This document shows, piece by piece, positions 50,894 through 59,057 of a DNA stretch of 64,000 bases. Location of the stretch: contig JAFVFL010000011.1 of assembly GCA_017475555.1 (NCBI GenBank), positions 1 to 64,000 on the forward strand, given 5' to 3'. How positions within the stretch are numbered: the stretch's first letter is position 1; each line of letters opens with the position of its first letter. The position numbers and the translations under genes are program-made. This DNA comes from Ruminococcus sp. Its GTDB lineage: Bacteria; Bacillota; Clostridia; Oscillospirales; Ruminococcaceae. The notes under the pieces are model-generated. The model did not search any database and was not told where the DNA came from. It saw only the letters and a list, made by a program, of their open reading frames with translations.

Positions 50894-53506
50894 ATGATAA
50901 GCAAGAAGACTAAGGCTATCACAGCCGGCATTCTCACAGCTGCTATGTCAGCTACAGCTGTACTTCCGTCTCTCGGTGCTTCTGCTGCTGAGAACACGTT
51001 CGCTACTGAGAATGGTGCTAATGAGAGCTATGCTAAGATGTTCGAGTCTCTGTATGCTGATGTTATCACAAACGGAGAGGACAACGGATATCTCAGCAGC
51101 AACAAGAACGGCGACTCTTTCGGTATCCCTTACCACAGCGTTGAGACTCTCTGCGTAGAGGCTCCTGACTATGGTCATGAGACTACTTCTGAGGCTATGT
51201 CCTATATCGCCTGGATCTGTGCTATGCACGATGTTCTCGCAGATCAGGGACTTATCACATCTTCAGGCAAGGATCTGACTAAGGCTTGGAACACAGTTGA
51301 GGCTCTTATCCCTGGCTGGTCAAAGGAGTCCTATGAGGGCGAGGATAAGGTCGTTTCAGGCAATAAGTACAAGACCTTCTGGACAATTGCCAAGAGAGAT
51401 CCGGGCGGCCCGAGAGGAATCAAGGCTGACGCACTCGGTGAGAAGCACACACCTGATCAGTATCCTTCACAGGATGCCGGCGGAGATGCTTACAACCCGA
51501 TCGCTGAGGATTTCGCTAACGCTTACGGTTCAGATAATGGTTACTATCTGCTCCACTGGCTCGCAGACGTTGATGACTGGTATGGCTTCGGCGGCGGCAA
51601 TGGACAGTTTACATTCATCAATACCTTCCAGAGAGGCGAGCAGGAGTCATGCTTTGAGACTGTTCCGCAGCCTTGTCTTGAGGAGCTCAAGTATGGTATG
51701 GCTACACCGGCTGGCAAGGACGACGGAAATGGTATAAAGGCTATCTTCAACGGTGAGAACGCAGTTCCGAAGCAGTATGCCTTCACCAACGCTCCTGACG
51801 CTGAGGATCGTGCTATCCAGGCTATATTCTTCGCAAATCAGTGGGGCTCAGGCAACGCTACACTTTCAGCTAATGCTGGTAAGATGGGCGACCAGTGCCG
51901 TAACGATATGTTTGATAAGTTCTACAGAAAGATCGGTGTCGGCGATCCTTCAAGCGATAATTATGACTCCAAGGGCATCAGTTCGCCGTCAGCTTCCAAG
52001 GCTCTGTCACAGCACTACCTCATGGCATGGTATACTTCATGGGGCGGACAGCTCACTGCAAGCTGGGGTGAGTTCGACTGGGCTTGGCAGATCGGCTGCT
52101 CGCACTCACATCAGTTCTACCAGAACCCGCTCGCTGCTTACGCTCTCGTTTACGACAGTGCTATCAACGGCGGCATGAAGGCTACAAGTGCTACAGAGGA
52201 TTATAAGAAGTCTCTCAAGAGACAGATAGAGATGTATCTCTGGCTCCAGTCTGCTAATGGTCCGTTCGCAGGCGGCTGCTCGAACAACTACATCGACGCT
52301 TCTAACAACAACTACTCCAAGTATCCGGACGGCTCTTCGACCTTCTATGATATGATCTACGTTGAGCACCCTGTATATGCTGACCCGGGTTCAAACCACT
52401 GGATCGGTAACCAGGTATGGTCACTCCAGCGTCTTGCTGAGCTTTACTACTATGTAAAGACTAACAACTCCAAGATCGCTGTAACCGGCGATAAGTCCGA
52501 TGGTGAGCTCACATACGGCGGCCTTTCACTTGAGGAGGCTCTTGAGAAGCTCGTTGGCAAGCAGATCGACTGGTGGCTTGAGAATATCAAGTTTGACTAC
52601 ACAGCTGAGGACGGCACAGAGATGGCATATGCTATCCCGTCAAGCCTCGACTGGTCAGGTCAGCCTGCTACATGGACTGGTACGTACAATGAGAACGCTA
52701 ACAGCGGTCTTACCTGCGTTATCACTGGCTACGGTCAGGGAGATATCGGATGCGTATCCTCTATCTGCAACACTCTCATCTACTATGCTGCTGCTAACGG
52801 TGCAAGCATTGATGCTGCTAACGGCAAGGTTGCTCCTTCTACAACAGCTGATAAGGCTCTCTACACAGCTAACAAGCTCATGAGTGCTCAGTGGAACACA
52901 GCTCGTGACGAGATCGGTATCGCTTATGACGATCACAACCCGAGCCTCAAGAGAATATTCGAGGAGGAGGTTTACATTCCTTCATTCTACAGCGGCACTA
53001 TGCCTGACGGCTCACCGCTTAACGGTTCCGGAAAGAACACATTCAGCTCTATCCGTAAGAGCTATGAGGATGATGAGATGTATCAGGACTGCAAGGCTGT
53101 ATATGAAAAGACTGGTGAGACCGACGAATATTACTACAAGCTCCACAGATTCTGGCACATGGGCGATGCCCTCATGACAACTGGTACAATGGCACTTCTC
53201 TTCCCTGAGGTTAAGCCTCTCAACGATGAGGAGCCTACATCTGAGAATGATCTTAAGGTTACTCTCTGGGGCGATGCTAACGTTGACGGAAAGGTAAATA
53301 TGGCGGACGCAGTTGCAGTTCTCCAGAACCTTGCAAACAGCGAGAAGTATCCGATAAGCGATCAGGGTGCTGTTAATGCTGACGTTGTTGACAACGGCGG
53401 TTCTCTCACAGGACTTGATGGTATCGCTATCCAGAAGCTCGATGCAGGTTCTATCACACAGGCTGACTGCCCTGTAACAGCTGATACACTCGACAGCTTC
53501 AAGTAA
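50894..53506 (+). CDS. Secreted dockerin-bearing GH48 cellulase
   Basis: 870 aa. A signal peptide (1-~32, ending A-S-A-A) precedes the GH48 catalytic domain (~35-690) with C-V-E-A-P-D-Y-G-H-E-T-T-S-E-A, whose acidic residues include the proposed proton donor. GH48 enzymes are processive reducing-end cellobiohydrolases and the main exoglucanase in cellulosomes. The C-terminal dockerin (~800-865) has G-D-A-N-V-D-G-K-V-N-M-A-D-A-V-A-V-L-Q-N. ATG 50894 is about eleven bases after GAGGGG; the in-frame ATG 50873 precedes that site. Codons differ from neighbours (many GCT, AAG, AAC), as in highly expressed genes. Confidence 0.95.
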   Translation: MISKKTKAITAGILTAAMSATAVLPSLGASAAENTFATENGANESYAKMFESLYADVITNGEDNGYLSSNKNGDSFGIPYHSVETLCVEAPDYGHETTSEAMSYIAWICAMHDVLADQGLITSSGKDLTKAWNTVEALIPGWSKESYEGEDKVVSGNKYKTFWTIAKRDPGGPRGIKADALGEKHTPDQYPSQDAGGDAYNPIAEDFANAYGSDNGYYLLHWLADVDDWYGFGGGNGQFTFINTFQRGEQESCFETVPQPCLEELKYGMATPAGKDDGNGIKAIFNGENAVPKQYAFTNAPDAEDRAIQAIFFANQWGSGNATLSANAGKMGDQCRNDMFDKFYRKIGVGDPSSDNYDSKGISSPSASKALSQHYLMAWYTSWGGQLTASWGEFDWAWQIGCSHSHQFYQNPLAAYALVYDSAINGGMKATSATEDYKKSLKRQIEMYLWLQSANGPFAGGCSNNYIDASNNNYSKYPDGSSTFYDMIYVEHPVYADPGSNHWIGNQVWSLQRLAELYYYVKTNNSKIAVTGDKSDGELTYGGLSLEEALEKLVGKQIDWWLENIKFDYTAEDGTEMAYAIPSSLDWSGQPATWTGTYNENANSGLTCVITGYGQGDIGCVSSICNTLIYYAAANGASIDAANGKVAPSTTADKALYTANKLMSAQWNTARDEIGIAYDDHNPSLKRIFEEEVYIPSFYSGTMPDGSPLNGSGKNTFSSIRKSYEDDEMYQDCKAVYEKTGETDEYYYKLHRFWHMGDALMTTGTMALLFPEVKPLNDEEPTSENDLKVTLWGDANVDGKVNMADAVAVLQNLANSEKYPISDQGAVNADVVDNGGSLTGLDGIAIQKLDAGSITQADCPVTADTLDSFK

Positions 53507-53561
53507 TATGATCCGGCTTGTCTGCTGAGGTGGACTAAAGTCAGATAAATAAGATGATCTC

Positions 53562-53596
53562 AAGGCGGCTATAGAGCGATCTGTAGCCGCTTTTCT
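53562..53596 (+). terminator. Terminator of the GH48 gene
   Basis: GCGGCTA (53565-53571) / TAGCCGC (53584-53590) flanked by AA and TTTTCTT. Confidence 0.85.
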
Positions 53597-53735
53597 TATA
53601 TCTGGTATCTGACCATGACGCAGAAATTTGTTATGCTGCACAAAATTATCCATAAAATTTAGTGACATTGCCAAAACAGGCTATTCTCTTTGCAAAAATC
53701 AGAAAATGATTTCTGTGTAATATTTTTGAAACCAC

Positions 53736-53764
53736 TTGACAAATTGCCGAAAATAACATACCAT
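53736..53764 (+). promoter_or_regulatory. Possible promoter of the histidine phosphatase / ART genes
   Basis: TTGACA (53736-53741), 17 bp, TACCAT (53759-53764); the -10 is weak. Confidence 0.45.
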
Positions 53765-53793
53765 TATATTATAAGATAATAAGGAGGATCTGA

Positions 53794-54336
53794 ATGAAGT
53801 ATATTTTTTTTGCAAGACACGGCGAGACAACATGGAACGTTCAGAACAAAATATGTGGGGCGACTGATGCACCGCTGACAGAAAAAGGCGTAGCACAGGC
53901 AAAAAAGCTCGGTCAGCGTATTGCAGCCGGAGATTTCAATATTGATGTGATACTGACCTCTCCCCTGATACGTGCAGCCGATACAGCTGCTGAGGTGTCC
54001 AAAATAACCGGTATCCCGATGAGGATAGAGGAGAGGCTTCGTGAGCAGTGCTTCGGTAAATGGGAGGGTACCTCGCCGAGAAACAGTCCGGGCTTTACTG
54101 CGGCTAAGTCAGGTTTTCTCGACAGCTTCGGCGGCGGTGAGTCAATGATGAGAGTTGGTCAGCGTGTCTACAATCTCCTCGACGAGCTGAAAGACTCCGA
54201 CAAGACCTACCTGCTCGTTGCACATAACGGTATCGCAAGGTTCGTCCGGTCATATTTCGGCGATATGTCCAATGATGAGTTCGCACGTTTTTGCATTAAA
54301 AACTGCGAGATCAGGCGTTTTGATTATAAGGAGTAG
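53794..54336 (+). CDS. Histidine phosphatase (phosphoglycerate-mutase-like)
   Basis: 180 aa. R-H-G-E (residues 9-12) carries the His that is phosphorylated; the second His is in V-A-H-N-G near residue 148, and S-P-L-x-R-A near 53 completes the phosphate pocket. This branch includes phosphatases of small metabolites such as CobC; the substrate is open. AAGGAG of the next gene overlaps its stop, so it is coupled to the ADP-ribosyltransferase-like gene. Confidence 0.88.
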   Translation: MKYIFFARHGETTWNVQNKICGATDAPLTEKGVAQAKKLGQRIAAGDFNIDVILTSPLIRAADTAAEVSKITGIPMRIEERLREQCFGKWEGTSPRNSPGFTAAKSGFLDSFGGGESMMRVGQRVYNLLDELKDSDKTYLLVAHNGIARFVRSYFGDMSNDEFARFCIKNCEIRRFDYKE

Positions 54337-54339
54337 GCT

Positions 54340-55125
54340 ATGGGACTGAACAGTAAGCAGCTTGAAGCTGTAAGATACTACATAGGTGATGTAAGCGGCA
54401 ATGACCCGTTCTGGGGCAGCGGAAAGGCATATCTCGTCCTTAATTCGCTGTTCTATCCCGGTATTTCCACGGAATCCGCCCGTGCTGCCGAAAAAAAGTA
54501 CCTTGAGCCGGAGATACTTGCGGATACTGAAAGACTTGTCGGACTGTTGACTGACCTGCTTTCTGCATTTACACCAGCTGGCAGGGAGATCATGTGCTGC
54601 CGGGTCGAGCGTGCCGCAGACTACGCACAGATGAAAAGTGCCGGGAGGACGCTTTCTTTCACATCTACCTCAACTGCGGGATTCCTGAGTGCCTATCAGG
54701 ACAGGCTCGGCATAGCTCTTATGGAGTTTGAGATAACTCCTGACTGTCCGTGCATTGATATGGCACAGGCACTCGAAAGCTACGCAAAGCCGGACGAGCA
54801 GGAGGTTCTTCTGCCGCCGTTTCTCGGATTGAATATCACGGAGCTGCCGCTTACACAGGAGCATATGAGGATAACTGATGCGGCTGGTCAGCCCCCGGAG
54901 CTTTTCTGCCATGCGATCCCGTATGTGATGCCGTGCAATGCAGAGCCGGAGACTTTACCGGTTGGCGGAAATGAAGCCGGAATGCGTGTGCTGAAGGCAC
55001 TGAACAGCGGCACGGCTCCGGAAAAAGACGATGTTGAGCTGTATGTGAAGTGGAAATCCGCACTTGTTTCAATTCTGTGCAGCACAGCTGCTGCTTTTAC
55101 ACTTGATTTTTCTGCCGGAATATAG
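54340..55125 (+). CDS. ADP-ribosyltransferase-like protein (R-S-E class, ExE)
   Basis: 261 aa. ARTs move ADP-ribose from NAD to protein or other targets. The R-S-E triad is visible: R88 in M-C-C-R-V-E, S-T-S at 109-111 in S-F-T-S-T-S-T, and E-Q-E-V-L-L-P-P with E153/E155. The ExE spacing is that of arginine-modifying enzymes. The ~75 N-terminal residues are helical. There is no signal peptide or membrane segment, so it acts in the cytosol or leaves by an unknown route. No antitoxin or immunity-like gene is recognised nearby. It starts three bases after the phosphatase gene. I did not recognise a named family. Confidence 0.75.
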   Translation: MGLNSKQLEAVRYYIGDVSGNDPFWGSGKAYLVLNSLFYPGISTESARAAEKKYLEPEILADTERLVGLLTDLLSAFTPAGREIMCCRVERAADYAQMKSAGRTLSFTSTSTAGFLSAYQDRLGIALMEFEITPDCPCIDMAQALESYAKPDEQEVLLPPFLGLNITELPLTQEHMRITDAAGQPPELFCHAIPYVMPCNAEPETLPVGGNEAGMRVLKALNSGTAPEKDDVELYVKWKSALVSILCSTAAAFTLDFSAGI

Positions 55126-55131
55126 TATAAT
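55103..55131 (+). promoter_or_regulatory. Promoter of the PLC-like gene, inside the ART gene
   Basis: TTGATT (55103-55108), 17 bp, TATAAT (55126-55131), overlapping the ART gene's stop. Confidence 0.75.
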
Positions 55132-55161
55132 TATCAGAGAAAAAGCGAAAGGCAGAAGAAA

Positions 55162-56214
55162 ATGACAGGTTACAGCAAAACAGTTAAAAAAATGAATCAG
55201 CTTACCGCTGAGCTGAGTATGAAAAGCATGGACGAGCAGCGGAGCGTTCACAGAGAGCTGCTCATTCGCTCGCTCCGCAGGCTCCGTGAGGATATACCGG
55301 GAACTGAGCAGTTTTTCGCACCAATGGTCAAGGATATGCTCCACAGTGTCCGCAGACCAGACAAAAAGGGCGACCGGGAGAACGGCAGGGGACTGCATTA
55401 TTACTGTGCGGTCAGACCCTCCGGAAAGCAGATACGGCAGATATCGGGCTACTTTCTGAGTGGAACAGGGGACTTTCGCAGTGCGAGGACTATGCTTGAG
55501 GAGGACTATACTACGGCTCTTTCTCTGCACCATGCCGGATATATCGTGGAGAGTGCGGACTACCTCGGTCGTGCCGTGCATATGCTTAGTGATATATGCT
55601 GTCCGCCCCATGCAGCCGGAATGACCTATTTTTCGGTATATTCCGGATTTCACAGGGCTTATGAGAGACTTGCGGCGGCGATATACCCGGAGTTCATGCC
55701 GGATTCTCAGCAGACGGACGACAGCTTTTTCAGCCGGTCGTATTTTACCGGAGCTGCCGGATTTGCAGGCGACCTGAACCGGATAGCCCGCAGCACAGCT
55801 GCCGAGCTTGAGGCAGTAAAAATAGACCCCGCTGAGGAGGTCGCTTCACGCCTTGTTTATACCGAAAAGGTCACGGCACAGCTGCTGCGGAGATTCTTCG
55901 AGGACAGCACGGCAGACCCTGAGACGGCGTGTTATCCGGCAGGCGGCGAGGAGGTCACGATAGTTCCGGGAACTCAGCCGATGTCAGTCCGCATTACAAG
56001 TGACGGGATAAAGCTGCACGGCGTCAATCCGTCACAGGAATCGAGGATAAGTCTTCCCCACCTCACTTTGAGGGCTGCACACCGGCACGGAGGGTACTTC
56101 ACGTTCTCGCCGGTCAGCGACAAGAGCGGGAGAGTCCTTGAGGTTCGGGGCAAAAAGCTTGTGCTCAGGGATTTTGACCCGAGGAGAAAAAGTCAGCAAT
56201 TCAGGCTGAAATAA
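55162..56214 (+). CDS. Zinc-dependent phospholipase C-like protein with possible beta-trefoil tail
   Basis: 350 aa. The helical N-terminal two-thirds keep the zinc ligands of bacterial PLC / S1-P1 nuclease folds in order: H30, H79, H140-x3-D144, H150 in D-I-C-C-P-P-H-A-A, and H164-x3-E168. The family pattern H-x-x-x-D-x-x-x-P-x-H is clear; the usual N after H-P-x is Gly here. The N-terminal Trp that binds zinc after signal cleavage is absent and there is no signal peptide, unlike secreted PLCs. The last ~90 residues are beta-rich and end S-Q-Q-F-R-L, like one repeat of a ricin-type lectin. It has its own promoter. Confidence 0.7.
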   Translation: MTGYSKTVKKMNQLTAELSMKSMDEQRSVHRELLIRSLRRLREDIPGTEQFFAPMVKDMLHSVRRPDKKGDRENGRGLHYYCAVRPSGKQIRQISGYFLSGTGDFRSARTMLEEDYTTALSLHHAGYIVESADYLGRAVHMLSDICCPPHAAGMTYFSVYSGFHRAYERLAAAIYPEFMPDSQQTDDSFFSRSYFTGAAGFAGDLNRIARSTAAELEAVKIDPAEEVASRLVYTEKVTAQLLRRFFEDSTADPETACYPAGGEEVTIVPGTQPMSVRITSDGIKLHGVNPSQESRISLPHLTLRAAHRHGGYFTFSPVSDKSGRVLEVRGKKLVLRDFDPRRKSQQFRLK

Positions 56215-56307
56215 TATCATGCCGCCGGGCATGGAATGCAATGGCATTCGCTGTGAGTGTTTAGGTCTTGTATGCTCATAGTGAGTGCCATTTTTGTTGG
56301 AGGAATT
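56215..56307 (+). promoter_or_regulatory. pnuC leader with two mutually exclusive hairpins
   Basis: Hairpin A: GAATGC (56234-56239) / GCATTC (56244-56249), loop AATG. Hairpin B: AATGGCATTC (56240-56249) / GAGTGCCATT (56283-56292, one G-T pair), followed by TTT. A and B share bases 56240-56249. This looks like a switch that stops transcription before pnuC, or hides the ribosome site. A NAD-sensing RNA would fit, but no known riboswitch consensus was recognised. Confidence 0.45.
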
Positions 56308-57018
56308 ATGATAAACAGATTATTCAGAGGCTCATTCAGCCGCCTTACACGCTTTGAGGTCGCATTATGGCTCAGCTCGGCAGCGGTCGTCATCATATCC
56401 GGTATAGCTTCCGGCTTTATCTCCGGCAGGTGGGATATGTTTTCTCTTTCTGCATCTCTCGTCGGGGTCACGGCACTGATATTCGTGGCAAAGGGGCACG
56501 CTCTCGGACAGCTGCTGACAGTTGTTTTCGGGCTGCTATACGGGTTTATCTCGCTGAAGCAAAGGTACTACGGTGAGATGATAACATACCTCGGAATGAC
56601 CTCGCCTATGGCTGTGTTCAGCCTTATAAGCTGGCTCAGGCACCCATATGGCGATACGGCTGAGGCTGAGGTGAGCCGGCTGTCGTCCCGGCAGAAGCTG
56701 CTGCTTCCGGCAGCAGCAGCAGCGGTCACGGCGGTGTTTTACTTCATACTCCGGGCAATGGGGAATGCAAGCCTTGCCGTCAGCACAGTTTCTATAACCA
56801 CGAGCTTTGCCGCTTCAATGCTGACGTTCTGGCGGAGTCCGTACTATGCACTTGCCTACGCCGGAAATGATGTGGTGCTGATAATTCTCTGGACTATCGC
56901 CGCATTTCATGACCCGTCAGCCTGTATCCCGGTCATAGCGTGCTTTCTGATGTTTTTGCTGAACGACATCTACGGCTTCATCAGCTGGCGGAGACGGCAG
57001 ACTGAGCAGGCGGGGTAA
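56308..57018 (+). CDS. pnuC: Nicotinamide riboside transporter PnuC
   Basis: 236 aa. PnuC facilitators import nicotinamide riboside for NAD synthesis. Seven membrane segments are predicted; R-F-E-V-A-L-W-L at the N-terminus, K-G-H-A-L-G-Q-L, K-Q-R-Y-Y-G-E-M and A-G-N-D-V-V-L-I-I-L-W match the family in Clostridia. Best start is ATG 56308, four bases after GGAGG; a longer frame from GTG 56257 lies inside the leader. It follows the PLC-like gene by 93 bp. Its closeness to an NAD-using ART gene may be chance or functional. Confidence 0.85.
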   Translation: MINRLFRGSFSRLTRFEVALWLSSAAVVIISGIASGFISGRWDMFSLSASLVGVTALIFVAKGHALGQLLTVVFGLLYGFISLKQRYYGEMITYLGMTSPMAVFSLISWLRHPYGDTAEAEVSRLSSRQKLLLPAAAAAVTAVFYFILRAMGNASLAVSTVSITTSFAASMLTFWRSPYYALAYAGNDVVLIILWTIAAFHDPSACIPVIACFLMFLLNDIYGFISWRRRQTEQAG

Positions 57019-57021
57019 ATC

Positions 57022-57110
57022 CTACCGGTCGGGACTGTGTTCTGGGCAAAACACACGGGCTGACGATATCATCAGCCCGTAAATTGGTAATATTAAGGCA
57101 ACACCGGTAG
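57022..57110. terminator. Convergent intergenic hairpin with outer inverted repeat
   Basis: Inner stem ACGGGCTGA (57055-57063) / TCAGCCCGT (57072-57080), likely the terminator shared by pnuC and the ANTAR gene; on the minus strand followed by GTGTGTTTTG. An outer pair CTACCGGT (57022-57029) / ACCGGTAG (57103-57110) encloses it. Confidence 0.55.
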
Positions 57111-57117
57111 TCCGGAT

Positions 57118-57690
57118 TCAGCTTTCATAGGTCGAAAGTATCCGTATCGCCACCTCACGCTTGGTCTGCCGGGTGTTCATAGCCTGCTTTTCGATATATT
57201 TATGTGCCTGCTGCTCGGTGAATTTCAGGTATTTCATCAGTGTCGATTTCGCCCTGTTTATCAGCCGCATATCGTCAATTTTCGTCATCAGCTCCGAATT
57301 TTCCCGGTATATCCCAAGCATACGGCTCCTGTCAGCCGTCACAAGACGGACTGTTCTGCTCAGCAGCTGGCGGCTTATCGGCTTGGAGACTACGCTTATA
57401 CCGCTCTGTGACACCTTGTCTGCGATATCGTCTGCAATATCACTCAGACAGACTATTATTATCGCCGCTGAAGTCTCTGCCGCAGCCGATTCAGCAAGCT
57501 CCTGACCGAACTCGTCCGGCAGCGGTGCATTTATGACTATAAGCTCCGGCTCAGATCCGTTTTTCAACAGTCTCCGGGCTTCGCTGCCGGAGGAAATGAC
57601 CGAAATTCTCGTAAAGCCCTCAGCCCGTATTATCTGCTCGATAAGTGCAGTATTTCCGGCGGGCGGCGAGATTATCATGGCTCTGCTCAT
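57118..57690 (-). CDS. ANTAR-domain antiterminator with pseudo-receiver
   Basis: 190 aa. ANTAR proteins bind paired hairpins in mRNA leaders and prevent termination, often for nitrogen genes (NitR type in Clostridia). The N-terminal ~120 residues have the receiver fold with Lys in V-S-K-P-I, but the phospho-acceptor Asp is Asn (L-I-V-I-N-A-P-L-P) and the acidic pair is missing, so it is not a phosphorylation switch. The last ~60 residues are ANTAR: R-L-I-N-R-A-K-S-T-L-M, then E-Q-Q-A-H-K-Y-I-E-K-Q-A-M. It starts 23 bases after the GS-like gene, so both are one operon. It may control the glnN leader. Confidence 0.9.
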   Translation of the reverse strand: MSRAMIISPPAGNTALIEQIIRAEGFTRISVISSGSEARRLLKNGSEPELIVINAPLPDEFGQELAESAAAETSAAIIIVCLSDIADDIADKVSQSGISVVSKPISRQLLSRTVRLVTADRSRMLGIYRENSELMTKIDDMRLINRAKSTLMKYLKFTEQQAHKYIEKQAMNTRQTKREVAIRILSTYES

Positions 57691-57713
57691 TTATTTCGCC
57701 TCTTTTTGGAGTA

Positions 57714-59024
57714 TCATAGATATTCAAAGTAATTTGTCCGGTCTGCCGCTTCACTCTGCTGCGGAGTGAGCCCTGTATATCCGGCAGCAGTGCTGCTTAG
57801 TCTTGAAAGCACAAGCTCAGTCACGATATCAGGAAGATTTTCACGGATAAAGCTGCTCTGTGTACTGAGCTGTACCGCAGTAAGCGGATCATCAGGCAGC
57901 CGCTCGAATATTTTGCCGGAGCTGCCGACAGCTCCTGAGCTTACCCGCCCGCCGTCGTTATACAGCGAGGAATCGCCCGATCTTATGCCCTCCATACCGG
58001 CTGCAAGGAGCAGCTTGAAGGCGATGTACGGGTCACACGCCGGGTCTGCGGAGCGTATCTCTATTCTCGGCTCAGTTCCGGCGATATGGGGAATGCGTAT
58101 CAGCGGAGAGTCCGCCGAGCAGGTTATTTTTCCGGGGGCATAGCCTGTTCCGAAGCGTCTGTAGGAATTAACAGTCGGGTTGAGGAACGCCGTCATTTCG
58201 GGTATCCTCCGCAGTATGCCGGAGATGAAGCACTTCCCAGTTTCCGGAAGCTCACCGTCCGTTCGGCTGAAAATATTTTCGCCGCTTTTTTTCACGCTCA
58301 GAGAGATAGTGAGGGCACTGCCGTGGGTACATCCGGGCGGCAGCGGCATGAACGAGGCGAAAAGCCCGCTCTGTGCGGCGATGGATTTGACGACGGATTT
58401 ATAATGAGCCATGTCGTCAGCAGCGGTCACCGGCTCATTCTCCCGGAATTCTATCTCATTCTGCCCCGGGCCATGCTTGTGGCAGGAGCTTCTTGGGCTG
58501 AATCCCATTTCCTCAAGGGAAAGGCAGATCTCACGCCGTGGATTCTCGCACCTGTCGAGCGGAGCTACATCGAGGTAGCCGCCGGTATCGTGGGGGATAG
58601 CAGTTGGTCTGCCGTGCTCATCAGTCTCGAACAGGTAAAACTCGCATCTTGTACCCATTTCGCAGCTGTAGCCCTGGAGACGAAGCTGGTTGATATATTC
58701 AGTAAGGGAGGTTCTCATATCGCCGCTGTAGGCAGTTCCGTCCGGATTTTTCAGTGTACAGAAGAACCGCACGACTCTGCCGGATGCAGGTCGCCACGGA
58801 AGTACAGAAAGGGTTGAAAAATCGGGAAAAAGCAGCAGGTCTGTGCTGCCGTAGCCGAGGCTTGAGGCATCAAAGGGAATGCCGCTCTCGAAGGCTCTTT
58901 CAAGCTCGCCGGGCATAACAGCGATGTTTTTCAGCGTTCCGTAAACGTCGCAGAAGGTCAGTCTGATGAATTTAACGTCATTATCCTTGACGAATCTGAG
59001 TATCTCAAGGGGTGTGCTGCTCAT
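57714..59024 (-). CDS. Glutamine synthetase type I homologue with lost active site
   Basis: 436 aa, GSI fold over its full length (D-V-Y-G-T-L-K-N, G-Y-L-D-V-A-P, L-E-E-M-G-F, P-G-Q-N-E-I-E-F, N-P-T-V-N-S-Y-R-R-F, R-I-E-I-R-S-A-D-P). Against B. subtilis GlnA, metal or catalytic residues are changed: E132 to R126, E189 to K183, H245 to T239 (N-G-S-G-M-H became H-G-S-A-L-T), and the flap Glu of G-Y-E-A-P is lost; E128, E190 and E322 remain. It should not make glutamine. It shares an operon with the ANTAR gene and may be its sensor. ATG 59024 follows GGAGG by eight bases; ATG 59069 lies upstream of the transcription start. Confidence 0.88.
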   Translation of the reverse strand: MSSTPLEILRFVKDNDVKFIRLTFCDVYGTLKNIAVMPGELERAFESGIPFDASSLGYGSTDLLLFPDFSTLSVLPWRPASGRVVRFFCTLKNPDGTAYSGDMRTSLTEYINQLRLQGYSCEMGTRCEFYLFETDEHGRPTAIPHDTGGYLDVAPLDRCENPRREICLSLEEMGFSPRSSCHKHGPGQNEIEFRENEPVTAADDMAHYKSVVKSIAAQSGLFASFMPLPPGCTHGSALTISLSVKKSGENIFSRTDGELPETGKCFISGILRRIPEMTAFLNPTVNSYRRFGTGYAPGKITCSADSPLIRIPHIAGTEPRIEIRSADPACDPYIAFKLLLAAGMEGIRSGDSSLYNDGGRVSSGAVGSSGKIFERLPDDPLTAVQLSTQSSFIRENLPDIVTELVLSRLSSTAAGYTGLTPQQSEAADRTNYFEYL

Positions 59025-59057
59025 TTTCAATACCTCCGCATGAATGATCCATATACA

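Noticed and set aside
56215..56307. Known NAD riboswitch
   Set aside because: I could not match either published NAD riboswitch consensus by eye; only the switch-like pairing is supported.
53794..57018. ART and PLC-like genes as part of a prophage or toxin island
   Set aside because: No integrase, phage structural gene, transposase or attachment repeat is visible, and base composition matches the flanks.
57714..59024. Annotation as an active glutamine synthetase (glnA)
   Set aside because: Metal ligands equivalent to E132, E189 and H245 of B. subtilis GlnA and the flap Glu are replaced.
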